Origin: an uncultured Lachnospira sp.
GTDB lineage: Bacteria > Bacillota > Clostridia > Lachnospirales > Lachnospiraceae
Direction: 5' to 3'
Length of the DNA: 53,749 bases
Assembly: GCA_910587485.1 (NCBI GenBank)
Contig: CAJUKN010000003.1
Span: forward strand, 181,113 to 234,861
Shown: one piece after another, positions 6,759 to 15,479 of the stretch
Layout: every line of letters begins with the position of its first letter
Position numbering within the stretch: the first letter of the stretch is position 1
Position numbers and translations under genes: made by a program
The notes under the pieces: model-generated
The model's input: only the letters and a program-made list of their open reading frames with translations
What the model was told of the DNA's origin: nothing
Databases searched by the model: none

Positions 6759-8777
6759 ATGAAAAGAACAATAAAAAAAGCAGTCGTTGGAATTATGGCA
6801 GCCTCTCTTATAGCAGGTGTTGCACCGCTTGTTACTGTAAATGTACAAGCAGCAACAGTAACTAAAGGCGAGTATGATTTTTCTAACATGACTATTAGAA
6901 GAGTATGGTTTAATACAAACGACCCAGTATTTCTTATAGATAATTATCAAAGAGTATGGCTCGACAAAAATGCAAATGTTCTCGCTACAGGTGACTATAA
7001 GAAGACGACAGCCGATGGCGATTTGATGGCTCCAATGAAGGAGATGTTTGCTCAGATAGGCGGCGTATATAATGAAAGTGGAGACACAATTACTATTACA
7101 ATGAATGGAACAACTTTAGGATTTACAATTGGTTCTAAAGATGTAACAATTGACGGAAAGAAACAGGAAGGTGTTTTATCGGATGCGCAGGTTCCTACAA
7201 AGGTTAATGTAAAAGAACAGTTTGCTGATTTTAATACGTATTTGACCGAAGATTACTTTGTAACTTATTTACCAGTAGCTTATGTGCTTAACACATTTGA
7301 AGCTGATATTTATCAAGATGGTAATGTACAAAGTTTTTATGCAGCAATTCCTATCTTTAATGATGCAAATGTTCCTTCTTATGAGACAAAAGCAGAAGGA
7401 TATGGAAATCGTTATGATACATTTATGGATGGTGCATTGACAGACAGTTATGCTGTATCACAGGCTATTGCTGATAATGTTGTAGCACTTCAAAATGAAG
7501 ACGGCGGTTTTAGTGTACTTCCAGCTAATTTAGATATGGCTCAGGCAGATGTTGCAAGCAAGATTGGTACATTAAAACAGGAATCAACATTAGAAAATGG
7601 TTCAACAGTTGCACAGCTTCGTTATCTTGCACAGTTTATTACAGAAACCAATCCACAAGACAGCAAGTATGCAGATGCATTTGCAAAGGGTATTGATTAT
7701 CTTGTTAAAAACCAAAATGCAAATGGTGGCTGGAGTATGTCACCTACAGCAGCAAAAGGTTTTAATGGCAATACTGTTATTGGTAATCAGGTAACAACAG
7801 AAGTTTTAACATTATTGTCTGATATGTCTATGCTCAACAATCAAAATTATGTATTTGCAAGACGTTCTATGGATATGGCACCAGTAGAAGCTGCTGTTGC
7901 AAAGGGAAATGATTTTCTTGTGTTGACACAGGTTGAAAATGATGGTGTTAAAGCAGGCTGGGCTTCACAAGTAAAGAGTGATGGCACTGTTACAATGGGA
8001 CGTACTTATGAGAGAGAATCTGTAAATGCTGAGACAACAAAGCAAGTAGTAGAATATCTTATGACTATTCACAATCCTTCAAGTAAAGTGATTGATGCAG
8101 TAAAAGGTGCAGCAAAGTGGTTAGAAGATGTTAAAATTGAAGGTAAAGCTACAGAGATTGTACATGATACTTCAATGAATAATGGTTTTGATATCTTTTT
8201 AGTTGATGGTGATGGTACTTGGGCAATCAATTATGTTTATGATGCTGACAGCAAAGCATATAGACCATTGTATTCAGATGTTACACCAACAAGAGCTGAC
8301 CAGAAAATTGTAAATCAATGGGATATGTTTAATTATGTCTATGAAGGCAAAAAACTTGATAATGTAGATAATGTAGATATGATATATTATTCTACAAGAA
8401 CAAGTGTGAAGTACTATGATGACAATCTTGCAGCAAAGTTGTTAGCTGATAGTACAACAGACCCAGAATATACAACTTACAAGATGTGGCTTGCTTATTT
8501 GGATAATGGTTTCCCAGAGGTTCCAACAGACCCAACAAACCCAGAAGTTCCAACAGACCCAGCAAACCCAACAGACCCAACAAATCCTGATGACCCATCT
8601 GTAAAAGACCCAACAACAGGCGATTCATCAGATAGCAATGTTAATTCACCACAAACAGGTGATTACAGCAATATGTTTGTATATACAGCAATTTTAGCAG
8701 CTTCATTAGGAATTGGCGGTGCAGTATATTACACAAACAAAAAGAGAATTAAGAAAAATAATTCAGAAGAAAAGTAA
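6759..8777 (+). CDS. Cell-wall-anchored PL10-like paralogue, probably without lyase activity
   Basis: The product has 672 residues, with a signal peptide (about 1-31, ending VNVQAA) and the same architecture as its upstream neighbour. The PL10 landmarks are altered: TLENGSTVAQLRYL replaces TIDNGATHGHIKFL, NTVIGNQVT replaces ITFNDNAM, and GRTYERESVNAET replaces GRAFELPSVCTAE. Two acidic residues expected at the active site are therefore changed. A Pro/Thr/Asp repeat linker (about 588-625) leads to a sortase signal: SPQTG (about 629), a hydrophobic helix and a basic tail KKRIKK. Inference: a wall-bound pectin-binding partner of the secreted lyase. GGGAGG precedes the ATG; the gene is co-transcribed with the lyase. 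Confidence 0.75.
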   Translation: MKRTIKKAVVGIMAASLIAGVAPLVTVNVQAATVTKGEYDFSNMTIRRVWFNTNDPVFLIDNYQRVWLDKNANVLATGDYKKTTADGDLMAPMKEMFAQIGGVYNESGDTITITMNGTTLGFTIGSKDVTIDGKKQEGVLSDAQVPTKVNVKEQFADFNTYLTEDYFVTYLPVAYVLNTFEADIYQDGNVQSFYAAIPIFNDANVPSYETKAEGYGNRYDTFMDGALTDSYAVSQAIADNVVALQNEDGGFSVLPANLDMAQADVASKIGTLKQESTLENGSTVAQLRYLAQFITETNPQDSKYADAFAKGIDYLVKNQNANGGWSMSPTAAKGFNGNTVIGNQVTTEVLTLLSDMSMLNNQNYVFARRSMDMAPVEAAVAKGNDFLVLTQVENDGVKAGWASQVKSDGTVTMGRTYERESVNAETTKQVVEYLMTIHNPSSKVIDAVKGAAKWLEDVKIEGKATEIVHDTSMNNGFDIFLVDGDGTWAINYVYDADSKAYRPLYSDVTPTRADQKIVNQWDMFNYVYEGKKLDNVDNVDMIYYSTRTSVKYYDDNLAAKLLADSTTDPEYTTYKMWLAYLDNGFPEVPTDPTNPEVPTDPANPTDPTNPDDPSVKDPTTGDSSDSNVNSPQTGDYSNMFVYTAILAASLGIGGAVYYTNKKRIKKNNSEEK

Positions 8778-8821
8778 TAAAAAATAATATTAATAGTTAT
8801 TATATATAATAATAACAAGAA

Positions 8822-8853
8822 GGGAAGGCTGTTTTATGCAGCCTTCCTTTTTT
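8822..8853 (+). terminator. Rho-independent terminator
   Basis: GGAAGGCTG (8823-8831) and CAGCCTTCC (8839-8847) form a 9-bp stem followed by TTTTTT. It ends the pectate-lyase operon. The rest of the gap 8854-9221 is very AT-rich; I see nothing else that I can support there. Confidence 0.9.
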
Positions 8854-9221
8854 AGTTAATATAAGGATAACTTATAAAGCGTGGAATCTGTTTTTTAGCA
8901 TAGAAGATTTTGCAAAGAATAAAAATAAAGATGCATGCCATTTGTTAAAAGCATATCTATCAATACAATATAGGTATTTGTAATATTTTAGAATATAAAA
9001 TATAATAATTTATATGTAACAGTTTAGCTATGTATTGTTAAAAGTAAAATATATATTTATATATTTTTTTACAAGTAAGTAAATACATTATTTTTTACTA
9101 GGAAGAAACATAATAAATGTTTTGTGAATTGTAGTTGAAGGTTACATAATATTATTAATAGAATATAAGTCTAAAAAGGTGTTTGTTAATTTGCAAGTTA
9201 AATAAGAATGGAGGATTATTT

Positions 9222-10466
9222 ATGAAAGATAAAAATAAATTTATGTTGAAAATATTACCATTGGCATTGATATTTGTTCTTTTTTTGTGTATATTAAATG
9301 TGGTAAAAGTACAATGTACAGAATTAAACGATAATATAAGATGTGGTGATATTGATAAAAATGGTGATATTAATATATCAGATGGTGTTATATTAAAACA
9401 ATATTTGGCACATGTGACAGGAATTACTGTTGATAAAGAAGTTGGAGATGTAAATATAGATGGTGAAATTAATATTTCAGATGCAGTTATTCTTATGCAA
9501 TTTCTTGCTGGGATGGATGTAAAACTTGGTGCAGATAGTGAAACGCCAACTATACCAGAAAAAGAAAATAAAAAACTTGTAGCTTACTTTTCTGCTACAG
9601 GAACAACCAAAAAATTAGCCCAACAAACAGCACAGATATGGAATGCAGATTTATATGAAATTACACCTCAAAATCCATATACTAGCAGTGATTTGAATTA
9701 TAATGATAGTAATAGCCGCGCCAATATTGAACAAAATGATGAGAATGCCAGACCAGATATTACTGGAAGTGTACAAAATATGCAACAATATGATTCTATT
9801 ATATTGGCATACCCAATTTGGTGGGGGCAAGCGCCTAAGATAATTTGTACTTTTTTGGAAAGCTATGATTTTTCAGATAAAACAATTCTTCCGTTTTGTA
9901 CATCTGGAAGCAGTCCGATTGGAAATAGTGCTAAAAATCTTGAAAAATGTTGTAGCAATACTACAAAATGGCTTGAAGGAAGACGTCTTTCTGCAAATAT
10001 ATCAACTGAAGAATTAAAACAATGGATACATTCTTCTGGCATTAATGATGTAAAGATTGAGGAAGAAAGTACAATAGATAGTACAATGAATCCTGAAGAT
10101 ACTACCAATAAGGAGGAGCAGACTTTGAAGATTTCATTTGGACAATATCAGTTAGAGGCTATATTTGAAAAAAATAGTTCAGCAGATGCTTTTAAAGAAT
10201 TATTAAAAAAAGGACCTGTTACAATTAATATGAGTGATTATGGTAACTTTGAAAAAGTTGGTTCACTTGGCACAACACTTCCTAGAAATGATGTACAGGT
10301 TACTACAGAACCGGGCGATATTATTTTGTATCAAGGAAATAGCATAACCATATATTATGATACCAATACATGGAATTTTACTAAACTTGCAAAGATTAAA
10401 GATAGTGAGAATTTAAAGGAAAAACTTGGCGATGGTGCAGTTTTAGTGACATTTTCACTAGAGTGA
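9222..10466 (+). CDS. Secreted dockerin-flavodoxin-cyclophilin-like fusion protein
   Basis: The product has 414 residues from the ATG at 9222, chosen because GGAGG lies just upstream; the in-frame start at 9183 has no such site. Residues about 7-32 are a hydrophobic signal or anchor segment. A type I dockerin follows (about 40-100) with two calcium-binding repeats, GDIDKNGDINISDGVILKQY and GDVNIDGEINISDAVILMQF. Next is a flavodoxin-like domain (about 117-275) with the FMN-phosphate loop LVAYFSATGTTKKLA and the conserved IILAYPIWWGQAP. The C-terminal 120 residues match the cyclophilin-like domain often fused to flavodoxins (LPRNDVQVTTEPGDIILYQG). A redox protein carrying an extracellular scaffold-binding module is odd. 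Monocistronic as far as I can see. Confidence 0.8.
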   Translation: MKDKNKFMLKILPLALIFVLFLCILNVVKVQCTELNDNIRCGDIDKNGDINISDGVILKQYLAHVTGITVDKEVGDVNIDGEINISDAVILMQFLAGMDVKLGADSETPTIPEKENKKLVAYFSATGTTKKLAQQTAQIWNADLYEITPQNPYTSSDLNYNDSNSRANIEQNDENARPDITGSVQNMQQYDSIILAYPIWWGQAPKIICTFLESYDFSDKTILPFCTSGSSPIGNSAKNLEKCCSNTTKWLEGRRLSANISTEELKQWIHSSGINDVKIEEESTIDSTMNPEDTTNKEEQTLKISFGQYQLEAIFEKNSSADAFKELLKKGPVTINMSDYGNFEKVGSLGTTLPRNDVQVTTEPGDIILYQGNSITIYYDTNTWNFTKLAKIKDSENLKEKLGDGAVLVTFSLE

Positions 10467-10554
10467 GTTAAAATGTTTATTGTTATAAAGGAGAAGAAAA
10501 CAATACAAAAAGTTTTTGTGATATAGCATTTTTAATTGGTAAAGGGGAATTTAA

Positions 10555-11001
10555 ATGAGAAAAAATTATCGTGCGATTGATGTTCAACTGGCATCAGGAA
10601 AAGAAATAAAAAATGTGTCCTATGAAGATATTGACCATTATATTATGATGATTAAATATGGAGAAGAAGATTTTATTATCTTAAATTCTAAAAACGGATT
10701 TTTACAATTTTATGGAATAGGGAATCAGTATATTGCAGAAGTTTGGGTATATTTTAATGATGAGGATTTTTGTAGTTATTCACTAATTAATAGTGATAAA
10801 AAGGATAAGTTAGAGCGGGTTCAATTTAGCACGCCTTATGGAGATTTTACTCCTATGGAAAGAGATATTGTTTCTCTTGAGTTTGTGAGAATGGCTGTAA
10901 AGGAGTATTATAAAAACAGTGATATACAAGATTTTTGTAAAAAAATTTCTGTGGTGGATACAACAGAAGAAATGAAAGAATTAATGGGACATAAAAAATA
11001 A
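10555..11001 (+). CDS. Hypothetical protein
   Basis: The protein has 148 residues and no family I recognise. It is soluble and slightly acidic, with a beta-rich N-terminal half (IDHYIMMIKYGEEDFIILNS) and a helical C-terminal half (DIVSLEFVRMAVKEYYKNS). Size and composition resemble small immunity-type proteins, but no toxin gene is adjacent, so that is only a guess. AAAGGGGAA precedes the ATG. It follows the dockerin-flavodoxin gene after 88 nt, with no terminator between, so co-transcription is possible. Confidence 0.6.
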   Translation: MRKNYRAIDVQLASGKEIKNVSYEDIDHYIMMIKYGEEDFIILNSKNGFLQFYGIGNQYIAEVWVYFNDEDFCSYSLINSDKKDKLERVQFSTPYGDFTPMERDIVSLEFVRMAVKEYYKNSDIQDFCKKISVVDTTEEMKELMGHKK

Positions 11002-11178
11002 AGAAAGAGTTTTTTAACATGATAATTAAAAAAACATAATATAATATTTTGTCTATTTTGTATGTTTTTAACTTCACAATACCCTCTAAATTTGGTAAAA
11101 TATTAACAAGGTTTATATGTCAGTAAAATAATAATTTAAAACCCCTTATTCTAGGGTTGAGAAAATGGAGGGAACTGC

Positions 11179-12939
11179 ATGACACATCTGGAGAAAGCAG
11201 AACAGCTTTTACAACAACAATATCATTGTTCTCAAGCGTTATTTGGCGCTTTTGCAGAAGATTTTGGATTTGATATAAAAACAGCATTTAAGATAAGTAC
11301 ATGTTTTGGTGGAGGTATGCGTCAAGGTGGAACTTGTGGCTGTATTACCGCATCATTGTTAGTGTTAGGGCTAGCTTTAGGATTTTATGATGCACAGGAT
11401 AAAGAACAAGAAGTTTATGGGAATAAAAAAACAGATGAATTTATACAGCGTTTTACAAAGCAGATGAATGGCAAGGTTTATTGTAGAGATATTTTAGGTA
11501 AAGATATATCAAAGCCAGAAGATATGGCAGTTATTCGTAAAGAAAAATTAATATTACAAAAATGTCCTAGAGCAATAGCAGTTAGTATTACTATACTAGA
11601 GGATATGTTAGCAAATCATTTAAAGTATAAAGCACAAAATAGTGTTAATTTGGAAGATATTTTAAAAGATGAAGAATTGAGAAGTGTGCTAAAGCGTACC
11701 AGTAAAATACATAATTTTAGGAGAAGTATCAATAATCTTTTATATTCTTGTTCAAAAGAAGTGGGATTTATTCAGTTTGATATTCGTAAATTTAAAATTA
11801 TTAATGATATTTATGGAGAACGATTTGGAGATGAGGTTTTAGACTTTATTGTAAAAAAGTTAGAAGAATGTTGTGGAAATGAAAAATTATTTATTAATTT
11901 GCGCAGTGATGTATTTATGGTCGTGACAGAATATGATGAGGAAGAGGAATTGGTTGAATTTATTAATAAACTTGACCATGAAATTAGCAGTTTTAAAGAT
12001 GTAAAGTTACAGCTATCTTATGGTGTCTATACTGTTGAAGATGAAAGCATGGAATTAAGACAGATGGAAGACCGTGCTGCTATAGCAAGAAAAGCGGCTA
12101 AAAATAATATAGTAACGAATATTGTATTTTATAAAGAACAGTTTAAGGAATCGTTGTACAATCGGAAATTTATTGAAGAGAGTATTCAAACTGCAATTAA
12201 TGAAAGACAATTTATGATGTATCTTCAACCCAAATATAGCATTTCTAAAAATGAGATTATAGGTGCAGAAGCACTGGTAAGATGGTATCACCCAGAACGT
12301 GGCATGATTTTTCCAAATCAATTTATTCCTATTATTGAGGAAAATGGATTTATTAGAAAAGTTGATTATTATATATGGGAAGAGGCTTGTCGTTTTGTAA
12401 GAAAATGTATTGATTCAGGAATGGAAACATGTCCAGTGTCGGTCAATGTTTCAAGAATCCATCTGCAAGATAATGAATGTATTAGTGTGCTAGATGATTT
12501 AATAAAAAGTTATGATATTCCTAAGCGTTTATTAGAGTTAGAGATAACAGAGACAGCAGATGACCAACAAATTAGTCTAAAGGCATTAGAATTAAAAGAC
12601 GAAGGTTTTAAATTGCTTATGGACGATTTTGGAAGTGGTTATTCTTCTTTAAATATTCTTCTTGAAACTCCTTTTGATGTTATAAAGTTGGATAAGAAAT
12701 TTATAGAAAATATGATGGTTTCAGATAAAGGAAAGTTGATATTAGAACATATTGTATTGATGGCAGAAAAGTTAAATCTTGGTCTTTTAGCAGAGGGAGT
12801 TGAGACAAAAGAGCAAATAGAAGTGCTGCAAAGCATTGGCTGCGACCAAGTACAAGGGTACTATTACGCAAAGCCAATGCCTGAAAGAGAATTTTTTTCA
12901 CAGTTGAAAAAACAATATTGTCAAAAAATAGCACAATAA
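11179..12939 (+). CDS. C_GCAxxG_C_C domain fused to degenerate GGDEF and intact EAL domain
   Basis: The product has 586 residues. About 1-130 match the cysteine-rich C_GCAxxG_C_C family (TCFGGGMRQGGTCGCITASL), a putative redox or metal-binding module that is normally a stand-alone protein. About 190-310 form a GGDEF-like domain whose signature is RSDVF instead of GGDEF, so cyclase activity is unlikely. About 330-580 form an EAL domain with the key motifs kept: EALVRW (about 362), ELEITETAD, DDFGSGYSSL (about 481) and LLAEGVETKEQ. It is therefore expected to hydrolyse c-di-GMP. Inference: phosphodiesterase output tuned by redox state or a metal. No transmembrane helix is seen. TGGAGG precedes the ATG. 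It converges with tetR, 5 nt away. Confidence 0.85.
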   Translation: MTHLEKAEQLLQQQYHCSQALFGAFAEDFGFDIKTAFKISTCFGGGMRQGGTCGCITASLLVLGLALGFYDAQDKEQEVYGNKKTDEFIQRFTKQMNGKVYCRDILGKDISKPEDMAVIRKEKLILQKCPRAIAVSITILEDMLANHLKYKAQNSVNLEDILKDEELRSVLKRTSKIHNFRRSINNLLYSCSKEVGFIQFDIRKFKIINDIYGERFGDEVLDFIVKKLEECCGNEKLFINLRSDVFMVVTEYDEEEELVEFINKLDHEISSFKDVKLQLSYGVYTVEDESMELRQMEDRAAIARKAAKNNIVTNIVFYKEQFKESLYNRKFIEESIQTAINERQFMMYLQPKYSISKNEIIGAEALVRWYHPERGMIFPNQFIPIIEENGFIRKVDYYIWEEACRFVRKCIDSGMETCPVSVNVSRIHLQDNECISVLDDLIKSYDIPKRLLELEITETADDQQISLKALELKDEGFKLLMDDFGSGYSSLNILLETPFDVIKLDKKFIENMMVSDKGKLILEHIVLMAEKLNLGLLAEGVETKEQIEVLQSIGCDQVQGYYYAKPMPEREFFSQLKKQYCQKIAQ

Positions 12940-12944
12940 ATTGT

Positions 12945-13559
12945 TTATATTAATGATAAATAACTAAGCATACCATTTGGTATGCCAGTACCACGCTCAA
13001 GAAGTGATATAAGTCCCTTGAGCGTGGTTTCTGTTTCTTCTGGAGTTGAAGGGATAAATGAATTGTCAAGTTTTATAGCAATAACAATTAAAACAATCTC
13101 CGAGAGTGCTTCAGGGTAATCAAAATGAATCTCTCCTCTATCAATACCCTGTTTTATAATTTCTGCCAAATCTGGTTTTAATTCAGAGATTAAATAGTTT
13201 AAATATTTTTGATGCAGTAATGCTTGGTCTTGTGCGCTTGAAATTTCTGTAGTGTTATTTTGGTTTAAAAATGCAGAAGATGAATTGTGACATGCCTGAA
13301 ATAACATGGCCATACGTGTAAAAGGTGAAATATCAGTCTGTGATGCAAGATGTTTTGCAATTTGCAATGGCTTTTCATAGTTTCTCTTTATAAGCGCTTC
13401 AAGTATCGCATTTTTTGATGGGAAATAATAATAAATGCTTCCTTTTCCCATGCCAGCATTACTGGCAATTTCGCTGACAGATATTGTTTGTATATTTTTT
13501 TGTTCAAGTAATTGCTGTAAAGAGTCTAGTATTTTTTCATATTTTTTTGAATCGGGCAT
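12945..13559 (-). CDS. TetR family transcriptional regulator
   Basis: The protein has 204 residues. The N-terminal helix-turn-helix is clear: ISVSEIASNAGMGKGSIYYY then FPSKNAILEALI (about residues 24-55), as in TetR/AcrR proteins. The C-terminal helical domain is variable and should bind the inducer. The gene is divergent from the SCP2/hydrolase/condensation cluster, whose promoter carries two palindromes suited to a TetR dimer, so it is the likely repressor of that cluster. On the minus strand AAGGTGA lies about 10 nt before the ATG. A copy of the dispersed structured repeat lies just upstream, inside its own leader. Confidence 0.88.
   Translation of the reverse strand: MPDSKKYEKILDSLQQLLEQKNIQTISVSEIASNAGMGKGSIYYYFPSKNAILEALIKRNYEKPLQIAKHLASQTDISPFTRMAMLFQACHNSSSAFLNQNNTTEISSAQDQALLHQKYLNYLISELKPDLAEIIKQGIDRGEIHFDYPEALSEIVLIVIAIKLDNSFIPSTPEETETTLKGLISLLERGTGIPNGMLSYLSLI
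12990..13037 (+). terminator. Possible terminator of the EAL gene lying inside the tetR coding region
   Basis: ACCACGCTCAAG (12990-13001) and CTTGAGCGTGGT (13017-13028) form a perfect 12-bp stem followed by TTTCTGTTT on the plus strand. It overlaps the last codons of the convergent tetR gene. A smaller 7-bp hairpin (GCATACC/GGTATGC) lies at 12968-12985. Confidence 0.45.
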
Positions 13560-13593
13560 AAATTGTAGTCACCTTTCTTGTTTGTCTGATTCT

Positions 13594-13700
13594 TCAAGTT
13601 AAGCGGATCTTTGCAATCTACTTCACTGCTTATTCATAACCTCATTTCCACTTTGTAGTCTTTTTTAAACAGGTAAGTTGAACTTTTCCTAAATGAGGTT
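13594..13700 (-). repeat. Dispersed structured repeat, copy F (leader of tetR)
   Basis: On the minus strand AACCTCAT (13700-13693) and ATGAGGTT (13645-13638) give the same 8-bp outer stem as copy B at 35.3 kb. A diverged tail with GATTGCAAAGATCCGCTT follows, matching the GGATTGCGAATATCCGCTT tail of the family. It lies within the 467-nt gap between tetR and the SCP2 gene. The rest of that gap, 13701-13950, is AT-rich with nothing I can name. Confidence 0.5.
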
Positions 13701-13950
13701 AAATTGATATGTTTACTAATAATCATATAACTATAAAATACAGGTTAGTCATTGAGTTTATATTATAAAGCTTTTTATTATGATAGCATTTTACTCTTTG
13801 ATTGAGCAAATGTAAATATGTTAAATTATTGTAACCGTTTTATTACGCTATTGGTAAAGATACCTACAGCGTTTTTTTATTAATTTGCAGTTAAATTTGT
13901 TTATAAATGGGTGTTTAGTTTATGTATTTATAAATTTTATCAAATAGTAG

Positions 13951-14009
13951 TTGACTATCAGTCGAAACATGTGTTATGTTAGATAAGAATTAAATCGACT
14001 GTTGGTCGA
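13951..14009 (+). promoter_or_regulatory. Promoter with two palindromic TetR-type operators
   Basis: TTGACT (13951-13956) and TATGTT (13975-13980, 18-nt spacer) form a promoter. Palindrome 1, TGACTATCAGTCG (13952-13964), overlaps the -35 box. Palindrome 2, TCGACTGTTGGTCGA (13995-14009), lies around +8 to +22, before the ribosome-binding site AGGAGG. Both share a GACTNNNNGTC-like core. They are well placed for repression by the divergent TetR protein. Confidence 0.65.
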
Positions 14010-14026
14010 AAAATAGGAGGCGCATT

Positions 14027-14449
14027 ATGACATATGCAGAGTATTTTACAAGTTTCAAGGGAAGATTTATGGGGGCAGATGTAAGCGATATACAGGAACA
14101 TTTAGCATTCCAGTTTAATATTGAAGATGATGAGGCTGGAGGGATTTTTTATGTGGAGGTAAAAGATGGAACACTTCATGTAGAACCATATGAGTATTAT
14201 GACAGAGATGCTATGTTTACCTGTACTCCAGATATATTAGATAAAATAGCAGATGGAGAACTAGACCCAGTAGAAGCTTTTACGCAAAAGAAACTTAAAG
14301 TAGAAGGCAATATTGAAAAGGCGCTTAGATTTAAAGAAATTGTTGAGATGAAAAACGGTTGTGCAAGTAATAAAACGGTTGTACAAAAAGTAACAGATAA
14401 GGTTGTAGGAGCGGTGGCAAAGAAGATGTCAAAGAAAGATGATAAGTAA
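14027..14449 (+). CDS. SCP2-like sterol/lipid-binding domain protein
   Basis: The protein has 140 residues and consists of one SCP2-type domain: an N-terminal helix, a beta-sheet region with GIFYVEVKDGTLHVEPYEY, and the typical helix-strand end DGELDPVEAFTQKKLKVEGN followed by a basic tail. Such domains bind hydrophobic ligands such as acyl chains. It is the first gene of an operon with a membrane hydrolase and a free-standing condensation protein, so it may shuttle a lipid intermediate or product. TAGGAGG precedes the ATG, and TetR-type operators overlap the promoter. Confidence 0.82.
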   Translation: MTYAEYFTSFKGRFMGADVSDIQEHLAFQFNIEDDEAGGIFYVEVKDGTLHVEPYEYYDRDAMFTCTPDILDKIADGELDPVEAFTQKKLKVEGNIEKALRFKEIVEMKNGCASNKTVVQKVTDKVVGAVAKKMSKKDDK

Positions 14450-14476
14450 TACTTTGATAGATTGGAGAAAAAGAGC

Positions 14477-15448
14477 ATGAAAGTGTTAAAAAAGATAGTG
14501 AAGGCGGCAGGTGTTCTAGCAATAGTGGGTGTTGGAGAAACTGTTTACTTTTACAACAGAACAATGAAGAGAAATAATGCAAAAACAGACCGCACAATGA
14601 AAATGTCAGGAACAGATTGGTCGCAGTATATGCCTCTTATGGAGGAGCGAAACAAGTTTGTTCTGGCACAGCCGCATCAAGATGTTTATCAAACTTCTTT
14701 TGATGACTTAAAATTACATGCTACATATTTTCCTTCCATTAAGAGTGATGATAACATTAAAAAAGTAGTGATTTGTTTTCATGGTTATACAGGTGAAGGG
14801 CTCAGCAATCATATAGCAATATCACAATATTTTCTAAATAATGGATATGGAATTTTATTGCCAGATGCCAGAGCGCATGGAAGCAGCGAAGGTGAATACA
14901 TTGGCTTTGGATGTTTAGACAGAAAAGATGCTATGGTTTGGATAGATTGGGTCATTAAAGAGTGTGGAGAAGATGTACAAATTATGCTTTATGGCACGTC
15001 AATGGGCGGTGCAACCGTTCTAATGACAAGCGGCTTAGAACTTCCAAGTCAAGTCAAGGGAATTGTATCGGATTGTGCCTTTACATCGCCAAAAGAAGTA
15101 TTTACGCATGTGCTGAATGATATGTATCATCTTCCAGCATTTCCAGCAATTCAAGGTGCCGATATTTTAAATAAGAGATTAGCGGGATACGGAATGGATG
15201 AGTGTAATGCCAAAAATGAGGTAAGAAAGGCAAAAGTACCTATCTTATTTATACATGGCTCGAATGATACATTTGTACCATGTAAAATGTGCCATGAGAT
15301 ATATGATAATTGCCAGTCACCTAAAAAGAAGTTAATTATAGAAGGTGCAGCTCATGCAGAAAGCTATTATAAAGAGATGGCTTTGTATGAAGATGCATTG
15401 ACAGAGTTTTCAAAAGAAATATTTGAAGTAGGATTATCAGATAAGTAA
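14477..15448 (+). CDS. Membrane-anchored alpha/beta hydrolase
   Basis: The product has about 323 residues from the ATG at 14477; the longer frame begins with a TTG at 14462 that overlaps the GGAG ribosome-binding site. An N-terminal hydrophobic helix (about 8-26, AAGVLAIVGVGETVYFYN) should anchor it. The alpha/beta hydrolase core has the oxyanion region CFHGYTGEG, the nucleophile elbow YGTSMGGATVL, the acid in FIHGSNDTFVP and the histidine in GAAHAESY. It belongs to the serine-hydrolase group that includes lipases and thioesterases. The SCP2 gene is 27 nt upstream and the condensation gene 31 nt downstream, so it could release or edit an acyl product. Confidence 0.85.
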   Translation: MKVLKKIVKAAGVLAIVGVGETVYFYNRTMKRNNAKTDRTMKMSGTDWSQYMPLMEERNKFVLAQPHQDVYQTSFDDLKLHATYFPSIKSDDNIKKVVICFHGYTGEGLSNHIAISQYFLNNGYGILLPDARAHGSSEGEYIGFGCLDRKDAMVWIDWVIKECGEDVQIMLYGTSMGGATVLMTSGLELPSQVKGIVSDCAFTSPKEVFTHVLNDMYHLPAFPAIQGADILNKRLAGYGMDECNAKNEVRKAKVPILFIHGSNDTFVPCKMCHEIYDNCQSPKKKLIIEGAAHAESYYKEMALYEDALTEFSKEIFEVGLSDK

Positions 15449-15479
15449 TTAAACTTATCTTATGATGAAAGGATAGATA

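Noticed and set aside
8518..8610. Repeated PTDP/TNPE coding repeats as a tandem DNA repeat or CRISPR-like array
   Set aside because: It is the Pro/Thr/Asp linker between the enzyme-like domain and the sortase signal, a common wall-spacer; there are no regular spacers.
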